From Bacteroidales bacterium (lineage in GTDB: Bacteria; Bacteroidota; Bacteroidia; Bacteroidales; Bacteroidaceae), in assembly GCA_030532685.1 (NCBI GenBank), contig JAUNKN010000003.1:1-64000 (forward strand): a stretch of 64,000 nt of DNA, written 5' to 3'. Each line of letters begins with the position of its first letter. The first letter of the stretch is position 1. Positions 51,888 through 60,972 of this stretch are shown one piece after another. The translations under genes and the position numbers were made by a program. Under the pieces are notes generated by a model that was not told the DNA's origin, did not search any database, and worked only from the letters and a program-made list of their open reading frames with translations.

Positions 51888-52874
51888 TTAGGAGGAGAGA
51901 GCGGTCGCTTTGAGCACTTGGCGAGCTTGCAGAGCATCGCGACCCAGCTGTGCGATGAGAGCATCGAGGCTTTCGAAGTGATGCTCGTCGCGCAATCGTT
52001 CGATGAAGTCGAGTGCAATCTTCTTTTCGTAGAGGTCTTGTTCCAGATCGAACACATGGGTCTCGATGCTCACATCGTCGCCGTTGTTGAGGGTGGGGCG
52101 TCGGCCTATATTGGTCATGGAAGCATGCGGTTTGCCATCTATCCAAGTGCGTGTGGCGTAGACCCCGAGCTGAGGTACAAGTTGGTGAGAGATGTTCAAA
52201 CAAAGATTGGCCGTGGGAAAACCGATTTTTCGGCCATTTTGTCGCCCACGCACGATATGCCCTTCCAAGCGGTAGGGTCGCCCTAAAAGTTCGGCTGCTT
52301 GGCACACATTCCCTTGCTGGAGGAGCAAGCGGATGGACGAAGAAGAGACCTTGGGAACGGCGACATCGGGAGGAGGGGTGAGTCGGAAAGCATCGGCGCA
52401 AAGGACCTCTATGCCCAAGCGTTCGCCATATTGACGGTACTGCTCAAAACCTTCGCCCTGACGGGGCCGTCCAAAATGGTGGTCGTAGCCTATGAGAAGG
52501 GTGCGCACTTGTAGCTGCTCGTGCAGCACTTGCTCCATAAACTCTTGCGCACTCATGGCTGCCATTTGAGGAGTGAAATGGAGCAGAGCGCACTGCTGAA
52601 TGCCTTGCTCGCGGAGGAGCAGGGGGAGCGAGGTGCGCGGTGTGAGCAGGGCAGGAGCAGAGGGGTGCCCTAATACGCGACGGGGATGCTCCTTGAAGGT
52701 CACCGCAAGGGTGCCGAGATGCCGCTCTTGAGCAAGCTGGCGCAGCATAGAGAGCAGGTATTGATGCCCACGGTGAAGCCCATCGAAGAAACCAATGGCC
52801 GCTGCGAAATGAGAAAAATGGGCGGTTTCATCGAGAGCTATGCGCTCAAAAAGCGGGAGAGAGGAGTTTTCCAT
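51888..52874 (-). CDS. ribF: Bifunctional riboflavin kinase / FAD synthetase
   Basis: 328 aa from MENSSLPLFERIALDETAHF. N-terminal FMN adenylyltransferase with AAAIGFFDGLHRGHQYLL and YDHHFGRPRQGEG, then SSSSIRLLLQQG, and the C-terminal flavokinase with GRPYRLEGHIVRGRQNGRKI, GFPTANL and VYATRTWIDGK. Makes FMN and FAD from riboflavin; dusB downstream uses FMN. The start lies inside the 3' end of the HAD gene (29-bp overlap), so the two are cotranscribed. Confidence 0.95.
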   Translation of the reverse strand: MENSSLPLFERIALDETAHFSHFAAAIGFFDGLHRGHQYLLSMLRQLAQERHLGTLAVTFKEHPRRVLGHPSAPALLTPRTSLPLLLREQGIQQCALLHFTPQMAAMSAQEFMEQVLHEQLQVRTLLIGYDHHFGRPRQGEGFEQYRQYGERLGIEVLCADAFRLTPPPDVAVPKVSSSSIRLLLQQGNVCQAAELLGRPYRLEGHIVRGRQNGRKIGFPTANLCLNISHQLVPQLGVYATRTWIDGKPHASMTNIGRRPTLNNGDDVSIETHVFDLEQDLYEKKIALDFIERLRDEHHFESLDALIAQLGRDALQARQVLKATALSS

Positions 52875-53475
52875 TGTCGTCAAAGAGGTGATACCATGCG
52901 CCTTGAGCAGGAGCGACAATGGCTTGCAGGCCACAGTCGCGCGCTACTTGGCAATTTTCGGGCGAATCGTCGAGAAAAAGAATGTCGCTGGCCGAACCGC
53001 CCAGTTGCTCCACAACGTGGTGGAAGATGCGTGGGTCGGGCTTTTGAAGGTGTAGTTCGTAGGAGAGAAAAAGCTGGTCGAAGTAGTGATGAATGTCGTA
53101 TCCGTCGTGCTCAAACCATAGTCGTAGGCTTTGCGACCAGTGAATGGGGTTGGTATTGGAGAGCACGTGGGTGGGATAGTGGCGGCGAATGTTGCGCAAA
53201 CGGGCTAATCGCTCACGAGGGATGCCTTGTAGGTAGGCCTCCCAAGCAGCGATGATTTGAGCATCGGCGAGTTGCGGCTGTTGGGCCAAGTGGCGTATTT
53301 CTTGGCAAAAATCGGCTACGCTGATGTCGCCATTTTCCAAGAGAGCAAAGACCCCGCCTTGTTGGAAAGTGCCGAGGTAGGGACGAAGGTCAAAACCGAG
53401 AGCGTCGAAGGCCGAAAGGCAGGCGTCGCGCTGCAAATCGACGATGACACCGCCGAAATCGAAAAGAAGTTGCAT
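52846..53475 (-). CDS. HAD-superfamily hydrolase (YihX-like)
   Basis: 209 aa. HAD motif I is D6-F-G8-G-V: the nucleophile D6 is present and the usual +2 Asp is Gly, as in YihX-like sugar phosphatases (FDLGNVI pattern). Motif II HVLSNTNPIHW, a Lys in LQKPDPRIFHH, and motif IV ILFLDDSPEN follow. Substrate not predictable; a sugar or nucleotide phosphate is likely. Overlaps ribF. Confidence 0.88.
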   Translation of the reverse strand: MQLLFDFGGVIVDLQRDACLSAFDALGFDLRPYLGTFQQGGVFALLENGDISVADFCQEIRHLAQQPQLADAQIIAAWEAYLQGIPRERLARLRNIRRHYPTHVLSNTNPIHWSQSLRLWFEHDGYDIHHYFDQLFLSYELHLQKPDPRIFHHVVEQLGGSASDILFLDDSPENCQVARDCGLQAIVAPAQGAWYHLFDDNGKLLSPAF

Positions 53476-53527
53476 AAAGGAGAGGAGAAAGAGGGGGCAA
53501 TGGGAGGGAAAGGCACGTGCAAAAGGA

Positions 53528-54535
53528 CTATTTGAGCAGTTTTTTTACTTCGTCGTGCCACTCTTCTACTTTTACATCGCGCGCCACAATGGTGCCTTTG
53601 GCATCGAGAAGCAAACCTCCGGGGACATAGCGTACGCCCAGCTGACGGGCTAGTGGAGCACTGAGGCTTCCTGGGGCATAAATGACATTGCGCAGCGTGT
53701 CGCGCTGGGCGGTGGTGCGACAGTCGGACAAATTGCCATCGAGCGAAAGGAGCACGAGGTTGAGGCGTTGCCCATAGGACGTGCGCAAACGACGCAGTTG
53801 CTGGCGCAGGTTGTAGTACTCGCCATCCCAAGTGGCGTAGAAGAGGAGCAGAGTGGGTTTCCCTTTGAGCGAGGAGGAGGTGATTTCTTCTCCCTTGAGG
53901 CTCTTGGCCTTGAAATTAGGGAGTTTTCCTCCCACGCTTGTGAGTAGCTGAGGGCGCAGACGCTGGTCGATGTTGCGCAGGAGCACATTGTCGGGTTGTG
54001 CCTTGATGAGAGCGTCGAGCAGGCCGAGATGGGGTTGTAGACTGCGTTTCTCATCGGCATCAAACTCTTGACGGAAAAGTGCTACTGCGGCCATCGTTTG
54101 GGCATTGGAGCGGATGAAAGAGGCCGTCTCCATGCGCACATTGCTGGGCGCGATGCGCTGGCTACGCAAACGGAAATCGGTGAGTAGCTCATTGTCGGAG
54201 GTACCGCTCACTTGCACTTCTTTCAAGCGGTTGGCTTCGCCCGTGAGGTGAATGGTGGCGCCAGGCTGGGCAATGACGGTGGTGGTGGAAAAGTTGGGGT
54301 AGACCAGTGTGAGCAACTGGGGCGACTCGATGGGACGGTCGTAGCTGAAAGCTCCGCGGCTCACCTTGATGCTGTCGAAACCGCCACCGTCGGTGTCGAG
54401 AGCATCGTCGCTATGCACCATGATTACGGCCTGATCGATACCCTTGAGTTCGCCCTTGATACGCACGGTTTTACTATCGGGGCCGCAACTGGCGAGGGTA
54501 AGAAAAAAGAGAAAGAGGGGAAAGGAGAAACGCAT
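53528..54535 (-). CDS. Lipoprotein with thioredoxin-like domain lacking the CXXC motif
   Basis: 335 aa from MRFSFPLFLFFLTLASC, a type II signal peptide with lipobox LASC17. An N-terminal beta-rich DUF4369-like domain (VRIKGELKGIDQAVIMV, DSIKVSRGAFSYDRP) precedes a C-terminal thioredoxin/TlpA-like domain (GKLPNFKAKSLKGEEITSSS, KPTLLLFYATW). Where TlpA proteins have WCxxC this one has W236-D-G-E-Y240, so it cannot form the usual redox disulfide. Membrane-anchored; possibly a binding or chaperone role. It is close to the HAD-ribF pair but may be transcribed separately. Confidence 0.82.
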   Translation of the reverse strand: MRFSFPLFLFFLTLASCGPDSKTVRIKGELKGIDQAVIMVHSDDALDTDGGGFDSIKVSRGAFSYDRPIESPQLLTLVYPNFSTTTVIAQPGATIHLTGEANRLKEVQVSGTSDNELLTDFRLRSQRIAPSNVRMETASFIRSNAQTMAAVALFRQEFDADEKRSLQPHLGLLDALIKAQPDNVLLRNIDQRLRPQLLTSVGGKLPNFKAKSLKGEEITSSSLKGKPTLLLFYATWDGEYYNLRQQLRRLRTSYGQRLNLVLLSLDGNLSDCRTTAQRDTLRNVIYAPGSLSAPLARQLGVRYVPGGLLLDAKGTIVARDVKVEEWHDEVKKLLK

Positions 54536-54604
54536 AGGCAAAAGAAACACGAAAGTCTTCGCACCCAGTGAGGAGTGCTCGGGCATCGCATAAAGCTCAA
54601 AGGA

Positions 54605-54634
54605 GCTGCGCCAAAAGCGAGATTTTGACGCAGC
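54605..54634 (-). terminator. Terminator of OmpA/TPR-like lipoprotein gene
   Basis: Inverted repeat GCTGCGCCAAAA (54605-54616) and TTTTGACGCAGC (54623-54634); on the minus strand the single mismatch becomes a G-U pair. T-rich tail is short. Confidence 0.65.
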
Positions 54635-54662
54635 CCCGTAGAGTTGGGTGATAAATGCGGAT

Positions 54663-56357
54663 TTACTTCAAGAGCGTGCGGAAAGCTGCATTGCTGGCGA
54701 GCTTCACAAACTCAAGATCGCTGGCAGCACGCTTGGCCAAAGTGCTATCCTTGGCAATAGCCTTGCGGAGGGCTTGGACAGCCGTGTCGAACTGACCTGT
54801 ACGAGCAGCAACGATGGCCGAGAGATAGTCGGTCTGTGCATCGGGACGAGCCACAGCGGCCAGTGTGTTGAGAGCGCCATTGTAGTCCTTGTTGAGGAGC
54901 TGGGCGAGGGCAGCACTGTTGGTCTTGATGCCGCTCAGGCTTTGGGCGGCTTGGGCATATTGACCACGAGCAATCTGAAGATTGCCGAGCACTTCGTTGT
55001 AGTTGGGAGCGGTGAGTGCCTTGCCCAAGAGGGACTCGGCCTGGTCGAGCTGACCCTCGCGCAGAGCGATGAGGGCAGCATTGGCTTGTGCCTCGACACT
55101 GTTACCGGCTTGTGCTAACGCGGCTTTGGCGGCAGCGAGATTGCCCTGAGCATAGGCTACTTGTGCAAGGCCGTTGTAGGCACGGCGGTCGTTGGGATAG
55201 ATTTGCGTGGCGAGTTCGAAGATGCTCTTGCGTTCGTTCAAGTCTTGCGTGAGTGTGGCGGCATAGAGGATTTCCTCGATAGAGAGTTTGCCCGGCTCTG
55301 CCTTGAGCTGCTGCTGAATCTCTTCGTTGGTGCGACCGATGAGGCGATAGTTGATGGTGAGGCGAGCACGACGAAGCTCGGGGAGCACCTCGTTGGCCAA
55401 TTCGCGGAAAGCAAGGCTGAGATTACGGATTTGTTGCTCACGCTCCTGAGGGTCTTTGTACATGGAGAGCACGCGGAGAATCACTTCCTTGTCTTGAATG
55501 TTGCTCTGCGAAACGAGCTCTTGGAAACCTTCCCAGTCCTCGGCCGTGTACTTGGTGTCGACGTTGGTGGAAATTTTGGTTTTCTTGAGCTGCTGACCTA
55601 CGTATTGAGCGGCCGACTTCTCGCGTCCTTCGGCCAACTTTGTGTTGAAATTGAGGGCACCCTCGGGAGAAGCATAGGCAGAGATTTCGATGTTGTCGAG
55701 CGCCAAGCCCTTTTGGTCGGCCTTGATGTCGCGAAGCACCTTGACGAAATCCTTTACGGTCGTGGTGTTGAGTTGGCTGGTGCGCACACGAGCTTGATTG
55801 ATGAGATACTTGATCTGAGCCTGCTGCTGGCGATTGATTTGTTGTTGGAAACCATCGGCAGCGGTGGCTGTGCTGGCCGAAGCGGCTGTTTGATACACGA
55901 GTTGAGAAGTGGCTACGACTCCATTGGCAACCTTGACTGCGGGAATCTTTACTTGCTTCTTGCCTACACGGGCATTGAAAGTCAAGTAGAGCTCGCTGGC
56001 GGCCATGTCGGGAACGTATTGGAAGCTGCTCTTCATTACGTAGTTTCCACCCACCTTATAGGCGATGGTCTGGTCGTTGCCCACCACCTTTTCGCCTTGG
56101 AAGGTTGCGCTTTGTCCCATGGCTGTTTGCCCTGCATAGCGCAGCTCGGGCGTAACGGTCACAACGGCCTTTTTCTTCATGTACTTTTCGGGGAAACGCC
56201 CGTTGATAGTCACGGGAACTTGGTTGCCCATGGCTTCGAGAGGAGAGGGAGTTACCACAAAGTTGTCGGCCGTGAGCGCATCGAGCTTCGAAGAGCAGGA
56301 CGAACCGAGAAGGGCTGTACCAGCAAGGGCGAAGCCGAGGAAGAGGTGCATCTTCAT
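54663..56357 (-). CDS. Lipoprotein with OmpA-like and TPR-like regions
   Basis: 564 aa from MKMHLFLGFALAGTALLG with lipobox GSSC21. A beta-rich N-terminal part of ~170 residues (VVTPSPLEAMGNQVPVTING, VVTVTPELRYAG), a central part with a peptidoglycan-binding OmpA-like pattern (DNIEISAYASPEGALNFNTK, LAEGREKSAAQYV), and a C-terminal alanine-rich region of TPR-like helices (AYNGLAQVAYAQGNLAAAKA, ALIALREGQLDQAESLLGKA). Such lipoproteins are common in Bacteroidales envelopes; exact role unknown. Starts 35 nt after the end of lgt. Confidence 0.8.
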   Translation of the reverse strand: MKMHLFLGFALAGTALLGSSCSSKLDALTADNFVVTPSPLEAMGNQVPVTINGRFPEKYMKKKAVVTVTPELRYAGQTAMGQSATFQGEKVVGNDQTIAYKVGGNYVMKSSFQYVPDMAASELYLTFNARVGKKQVKIPAVKVANGVVATSQLVYQTAASASTATAADGFQQQINRQQQAQIKYLINQARVRTSQLNTTTVKDFVKVLRDIKADQKGLALDNIEISAYASPEGALNFNTKLAEGREKSAAQYVGQQLKKTKISTNVDTKYTAEDWEGFQELVSQSNIQDKEVILRVLSMYKDPQEREQQIRNLSLAFRELANEVLPELRRARLTINYRLIGRTNEEIQQQLKAEPGKLSIEEILYAATLTQDLNERKSIFELATQIYPNDRRAYNGLAQVAYAQGNLAAAKAALAQAGNSVEAQANAALIALREGQLDQAESLLGKALTAPNYNEVLGNLQIARGQYAQAAQSLSGIKTNSAALAQLLNKDYNGALNTLAAVARPDAQTDYLSAIVAARTGQFDTAVQALRKAIAKDSTLAKRAASDLEFVKLASNAAFRTLLK

Positions 56358-56392
56358 AATCGTATTATATTTTAGTTGCTTGTTCTTTGAGA

Positions 56393-57241
56393 TTAGTGAG
56401 TGTAGCCCGTGTCGCCCAAACGACGGGTGAGTTTTCCGCCCAGCAGACAATATAGCCCGATGGCGATGAAGGGAATAGAAAGCAGTTGCCCTTGATTGAT
56501 TCCGATAGTCGCTTGCATGGTAAGCTCCCAAGGTTCTTGAACCTCCTTGAAAAACTCCACGAAGAAGCGGAATGCAAAAATGAAAGTCAGAATGAAGCCG
56601 AAGAACCAGCCCGTGCCGACACGTTGAGGCATCTTCCGATAAAGGAACAGGCCGATAGGCAGCAAAAGGAGGTAGGCTATTGCTTCGTAAAGTTGCCCGG
56701 GATGGCGAGGTTGAGTTTCGCCCAAGCGGGCAAAGACGAAGCCATAGTCTGTCCCTGTGAACTTACCTACGATTTCGGAGTTCATCAGGTTGCCCAAGCG
56801 GATAGAAGCCGCTGTGATAGGTGTGGCCAGCGCGATATTGTCCAGCACACGCATGAAACTTACTCCCGTCTTGCGAACATAAAGCCACAGCGCGATGATA
56901 ATGCCGAGTGTGCCACCATGAGAGGCAAGGCCTGCAAAACCTGTGAAATGCCAACCGCCAGCACCGTCTTGCTTCATGGGGAGCACCATCTCGAGCGGAT
57001 GGGCGAGGAAGTAAGCAGGATCATAAAAGAGGCAGTGACCAAGGCGTGCGCCAATGAGAATACCAAAAAAAGCGTAGAAGCCGAGCGGATCGAACTTCTC
57101 CTGCGGGATGCGCTGCGCCTTATAAAGGCGGTAGACGATGGCGTAAGCCAGTGTCAAACCCACGGCCCATAAAAGGGGGTACCAACGCAATGCAAAACCA
57201 CCCAGTTGTAGGGCGACGAGATCGGGATTCCAGGTAATCAT
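56393..57241 (-). CDS. lgt: Prolipoprotein diacylglyceryl transferase
   Basis: 282 aa from MITWNPDLVALQLGGFALRW (an ATG four codons earlier, 57253, is possible). Transfers diacylglycerol from phosphatidylglycerol to lipobox Cys. Signature SIRLGNLMNSEIVG near the centre, plus FGILIGARLGHCLFYDP, TGFAGLASHGG and PRHPGQLYEA. Seven membrane segments. It neighbours genes for two of its likely substrates, the lipoproteins at 53528 and 54663. Confidence 0.96.
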   Translation of the reverse strand: MITWNPDLVALQLGGFALRWYPLLWAVGLTLAYAIVYRLYKAQRIPQEKFDPLGFYAFFGILIGARLGHCLFYDPAYFLAHPLEMVLPMKQDGAGGWHFTGFAGLASHGGTLGIIIALWLYVRKTGVSFMRVLDNIALATPITAASIRLGNLMNSEIVGKFTGTDYGFVFARLGETQPRHPGQLYEAIAYLLLLPIGLFLYRKMPQRVGTGWFFGFILTFIFAFRFFVEFFKEVQEPWELTMQATIGINQGQLLSIPFIAIGLYCLLGGKLTRRLGDTGYTH

Positions 57242-57333
57242 GGTGCTAAACAATCAGAATGAGAGAGGGAATAAAAGAAAGGAGGTAGCGGGGAAAAATA
57301 AACCACAGGCTACTTTTTGAGGGGGAGTAGGTT

Positions 57334-58437
57334 CTACACGTTGAAAAGGAAATGCATGATGTCGCCGTCCTGTACGACATACTCTTTTCCTTCGATACGC
57401 ATGAGTCCAGCTTCTTTTACCGCATTTTCACTACCCAAACGAATGAAATCGTCGTACTTGATGACCTGCGCACGAATGAAGCCCTTCTCAAAATCCGTGT
57501 GGATGACACCTGCACATTGGGGAGCTTTCCAACCACGCTTATAAGTCCAAGCGCGCACTTCAACCTGCCCTGCGGTGATATAAGTTTCGAGATCGAGCAT
57601 CTTGTAGGCGGCCTTAATCAAGCGGTTCACACCACTTTCTTCCAAGCCCACATCTTTCAAAAACTCTTGGCGCTCCTCGTAGGTTTCGAGTTCGGCAATG
57701 TCGGCTTCTGTTTGCGCTGCAACGACGAGAATTTCTGCGTTTTCATCCTTCACAGCTTCGCGTACAGCCTCCACGTAAGCATTGCCTGTGGCAGCACTTG
57801 CTTCATCTACGTTGCAAACGTAGAGTACGGGCTTCGAGGTGAGGAGAAAAAGGTTGCGAGCAGCAGTCTGCTCGTCCTTCGTGTCAAACTCCACGCTACG
57901 AGCATTCTTGCCTTCGAGCAAGGCTTCGCGATAGGCTTTCAAGACTTCGTATTCCACCTTAGCGTTCTTGTCGCTACCTACTTGAGCGATTTTTTCTACA
58001 CGCTTGATGCGCGTTTCGATGGTTTCGAGGTCTTTGAGTTGCAATTCGGTATCGATAATCTCCTTGTCACGTACGGGGTCTACGCTACCATCGACGTGCA
58101 CCACGTTGCCGTCGTCAAAGCAACGCAGCACGTGAATAATGGCATCGGTCTCCCGGATGTTTCCGAGAAACTGGTTGCCCAGCCCTTCTCCTTTTGAAGC
58201 CCCTTTGACCAATCCCGCGATGTCTACAATTTCCACCGTCGTGGGAATGATTTTATTGGTTTTCACGAGTTCGGCGAGCTTGGCTAAACGCTCGTCAGGT
58301 ACCGTGATTACCCCCACGTTGGGTTCGATGGTGCAGAAGGGGAAGTTGGCACTTTGCGCCTTGGCATTGCTGAGGCAGTTGAAGAGGGTCGATTTGCCCA
58401 CGTTGGGCAGGCCGACGATACCACATTGTAAACTCAT
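57334..58437 (-). CDS. ychF: Redox-regulated/ribosome-binding ATPase YchF (OLA1)
   Basis: 367 aa from MSLQCGIVGLPNVGKSTLFN. Obg-like P-loop protein with G1 GLPNVGKS, G3 DIAGLVKGASKGEGLGNQFL, an ATP-preferring G4 region (YVCNVDE), a coiled-coil insert, and the C-terminal TGS domain ending DGDIMHFLFNV. Binds ribosomes and hydrolyses ATP. Divergent from dapB. Confidence 0.96.
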   Translation of the reverse strand: MSLQCGIVGLPNVGKSTLFNCLSNAKAQSANFPFCTIEPNVGVITVPDERLAKLAELVKTNKIIPTTVEIVDIAGLVKGASKGEGLGNQFLGNIRETDAIIHVLRCFDDGNVVHVDGSVDPVRDKEIIDTELQLKDLETIETRIKRVEKIAQVGSDKNAKVEYEVLKAYREALLEGKNARSVEFDTKDEQTAARNLFLLTSKPVLYVCNVDEASAATGNAYVEAVREAVKDENAEILVVAAQTEADIAELETYEERQEFLKDVGLEESGVNRLIKAAYKMLDLETYITAGQVEVRAWTYKRGWKAPQCAGVIHTDFEKGFIRAQVIKYDDFIRLGSENAVKEAGLMRIEGKEYVVQDGDIMHFLFNV

Positions 58438-58467
58438 TGCTTTCTTGCTAATCTTGTATATTTGGAG

Positions 58468-58499
58468 CAAAATTACGATTAAAGGAGCGATTGGGCAAA
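58468..58499 (-). promoter_or_regulatory. Promoter of ychF
   Basis: On the minus strand TTTG (58499-58496), 20-bp spacer, TAATTTTG (58475-58468). Confidence 0.7.
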
Positions 58500-58545
58500 C
58501 ATACGTCGAGGAAAAGCTGTGTTTTGTCCACAAAAAGCCTTAAAC

Positions 58546-58578
58546 TTTTGGAGCAGTGGAGGCAATGAAGTAATTTTG
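58546..58578 (+). promoter_or_regulatory. Promoter of dapB
   Basis: TTTTG (58546-58550), 20-bp spacer, TAATTTTG (58571-58578). The spacer contains GCAGTGGAGGCAATGAAGTA, which resembles the inner arm of the Z-TIR elements, but no Z-tract is present. Confidence 0.7.
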
Positions 58579-58600
58579 CTTGCAAAACAACTACAAGAAT

Positions 58601-59356
58601 ATGAAAATTGCACTCATCGGCTACGGAAAAATGGGACGAATGATAGAAAGCATCGCCCGCGGCCGTGGTCACGAAATTGTAGCCATCATCGATCTCAATA
58701 ACCAAGAGGATTTTGAGAGCGAGGCTTTCCGCTCGGCCGAAGTGGCCATCGAATTTACCAATCCCACAGCAGCCTATGCCAACTACCAGCGTGCTTGGGC
58801 ACAAGGTGTCAAGGTGGTGAGCGGCTCTACTGGTTGGCTCGAGCATCACGAAGCCGACGTGCGTCGCGCTTGTAGCGAGCAGGGCAAAACGCTCTTCTGG
58901 GCCAGCAATTTCTCCTTGGGCGTTGCCATCTTCTCCGCGGTCAATAAATATCTGGCTAAGATTATGAATCGCTTTGCCGACTACGAAGTGTCTATGGTCG
59001 AAACCCACCACATTCACAAGCTCGACGCTCCCTCTGGAACGGCGATTACTTTGGGTGAGCAAATCGTGGAGAATCTGGAGCGCAAGACAAGTTGGGTCAA
59101 GGGGACGGTGCACGAAGCTGATGGCAGCGTCACCGGTTCTGCGACTTGTGCTCCCGAAGCTTTGCGCATCGACGCTATTCGTCGTGATGAGGTGCCAGGC
59201 ATTCATTCCATCACCTACGATTCGCCAGCCGATAGCATCACCATCACCCACGATGCCCACACCCGCGAGGGCTTTGCGCTCGGTGCTGTCTTGGCTTCCG
59301 AGTTTACAGCTTCGCGAAGCGGACTGCTCACGACCGACGATCTTTTTGACTTTTAA
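58601..59356 (+). CDS. dapB: 4-hydroxy-tetrahydrodipicolinate reductase
   Basis: 251 aa from MKIALIGYGKMGRMIESIAR. NAD(P)H-binding GYGKMGR, GSTGWLE, SNFSLGVAIF and the catalytic ETHHIHKLDAPSGTA. Makes tetrahydrodipicolinate for lysine and meso-diaminopimelate, the residue that the MurE in this window appears to add. Followed by lepB, an order seen in other Bacteroidales. Confidence 0.97.
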   Translation: MKIALIGYGKMGRMIESIARGRGHEIVAIIDLNNQEDFESEAFRSAEVAIEFTNPTAAYANYQRAWAQGVKVVSGSTGWLEHHEADVRRACSEQGKTLFWASNFSLGVAIFSAVNKYLAKIMNRFADYEVSMVETHHIHKLDAPSGTAITLGEQIVENLERKTSWVKGTVHEADGSVTGSATCAPEALRIDAIRRDEVPGIHSITYDSPADSITITHDAHTREGFALGAVLASEFTASRSGLLTTDDLFDF

Positions 59357-59369
59357 TTCTTGAAATTCA

Positions 59370-59414
59370 CGGTTTCATCGACCTGCGTTCTTGTCTTCGC
59401 GCTCGATGAAACCG
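59370..59414 (+). terminator. Hairpin between dapB and lepB
   Basis: Perfect 12-bp stem CGGTTTCATCGA (59370-59381) and TCGATGAAACCG (59403-59414) with a 21-nt loop and following CCCATTTTTG. Could be a terminator or attenuator. Confidence 0.55.
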
Positions 59415-59434
59415 CCCATTTTTGAAAAACCGCT

Positions 59435-60874
59435 ATGTCCAATCCTCGTCCTAAACCGACCCGTCGCCAGTGGCTGAAATTTACTTTCATCACCTTGCTC
59501 TACCTGCTCTTCCTCCTTTGGGTTAAATCTTGGTGGGGGCTGCTCGTTGTGCCTTTTATCTATGATGTCTACATCTCTAAGCGCATCAATTGGGGCTGGT
59601 GGCGTGAGGCCGAAAATCCTGTGACGCGTTTTCTCATGGGGTGGGTCGATGCCATTGTGTTTGCCTTGGTGGCCATCTATTTCATCAACCAGTTTTTCTT
59701 CCAAAACTTCGTTATTCCCTCGTCTTCTTTGGAAAAAACACTGCTCACGGGCGACTATTTGCTCGTGTCCAAGCTGAGCTACGGCCCTCGCATTCCCAAT
59801 ACTCCGCTCACCGCTCCGCTCACACAGCACAATCTTCCCGCTTTGCTGGGGGGAGGAAAAAGCTACATTGAGTGGCCACAGTGGGACTATCGCCGCGTAG
59901 CTGGTTTGGGACAGGTCGAAGTGGGCGATATTGTGGTGTTCAACTACCCCTCGGGCGATACCGTTGCGACCAACTATCAGAACCAGGACTTCTACGGCAT
60001 GGTCTACAGCACTGGGGCGCAAGCACTTGGCGTGAACGAACCCTCCGACTCGCTCGATGCCATCACGCAGCGCCAGCTCTACGCACAAATCTATGCTGCA
60101 GGGCGCCAAATTCTGAGCGACCCTTCGACGGGGGTGGGCGATATCATCTCTCGTCCCGTAGACCGTCGTGAAAACTATGTGAAACGCTGCGTGGGTAAGG
60201 CTGGGCAGACACTCGAAATACGCAAGAACATCGTCTATCTCGACGGAAAAGCGCAACCCGAGCCCGAGAATGTGCAGTATGCCTACTCCGTACGCTTCAA
60301 GCAAGTTCCCTCGGAAGATTTTCTCAAAGAGCAGGGCATCACGCAGGAAGACCTCTCGCGTGCCACTCCCGAACAAGTGGTTTCGATGCCGCTCACGAAA
60401 GCCGTGAAGCGCACGCTCGAGAAGCAACCTCAGCTCTGCCAAGTCTTGGGCAAAGAACCCAGCTACGACGCTTGGCTCTTCCCCCTGAATATGGCTAAGA
60501 AGTGGACCACCTCAGACTATGGCCCTCTGTGGATTCCCAAGCGCGGAGCCTCTATCGACCTCACGCTGGCCAATCTGCCGCTCTATGAGCGCTGCATCGC
60601 CGTCTACGAGAAAAATCAACTCGAGGTGCGCGGAAAGGACATCTACATCAACGGGCAGAAAGCCACGAAGTACACCTTCAAAATGGACTACTACTGGATG
60701 ATGGGCGACAATCGCGATGCCTCGGCCGACTCCCGTTTCTGGGGCTTCGTGCCCGAGGATCACATCGTGGGCAAACCTCTCTTTGTGTGGCTCTCGCTCA
60801 ATCCTGACTATTCGCTGGCCAATGGCAAAATTCGTTGGGAGCGTTGTTTCAAGTGGGTAGCCAATATCCGATGA
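59435..60874 (+). CDS. lepB: Signal peptidase I
   Basis: 479 aa. Three hydrophobic segments before the catalytic region (about 10-28, 29-47 and 68-92). Catalytic Ser98 in IPSSSLEKTLLTGD and Lys250 in NYVKRCVGKAGQ, with MMGDNRDASADSRFWGFVP near the C-terminus. It is longer than the ~320-aa enterobacterial enzyme because of inserted segments between the Ser and Lys boxes (about 125-235) and after Lys (about 285-365). Cleaves signal peptides such as those of the secreted proteins in this window. Confidence 0.95.
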   Translation: MSNPRPKPTRRQWLKFTFITLLYLLFLLWVKSWWGLLVVPFIYDVYISKRINWGWWREAENPVTRFLMGWVDAIVFALVAIYFINQFFFQNFVIPSSSLEKTLLTGDYLLVSKLSYGPRIPNTPLTAPLTQHNLPALLGGGKSYIEWPQWDYRRVAGLGQVEVGDIVVFNYPSGDTVATNYQNQDFYGMVYSTGAQALGVNEPSDSLDAITQRQLYAQIYAAGRQILSDPSTGVGDIISRPVDRRENYVKRCVGKAGQTLEIRKNIVYLDGKAQPEPENVQYAYSVRFKQVPSEDFLKEQGITQEDLSRATPEQVVSMPLTKAVKRTLEKQPQLCQVLGKEPSYDAWLFPLNMAKKWTTSDYGPLWIPKRGASIDLTLANLPLYERCIAVYEKNQLEVRGKDIYINGQKATKYTFKMDYYWMMGDNRDASADSRFWGFVPEDHIVGKPLFVWLSLNPDYSLANGKIRWERCFKWVANIR

Positions 60875-60972
60875 GTCTTTTCTCGACGAGCAGCGGCCTC
60901 CACCTTTCTTGCTGTGGCGAGAGTGGCACTGTGCTTGTTCTTCAATTTTCATGACCTCACAACATTCTAACT

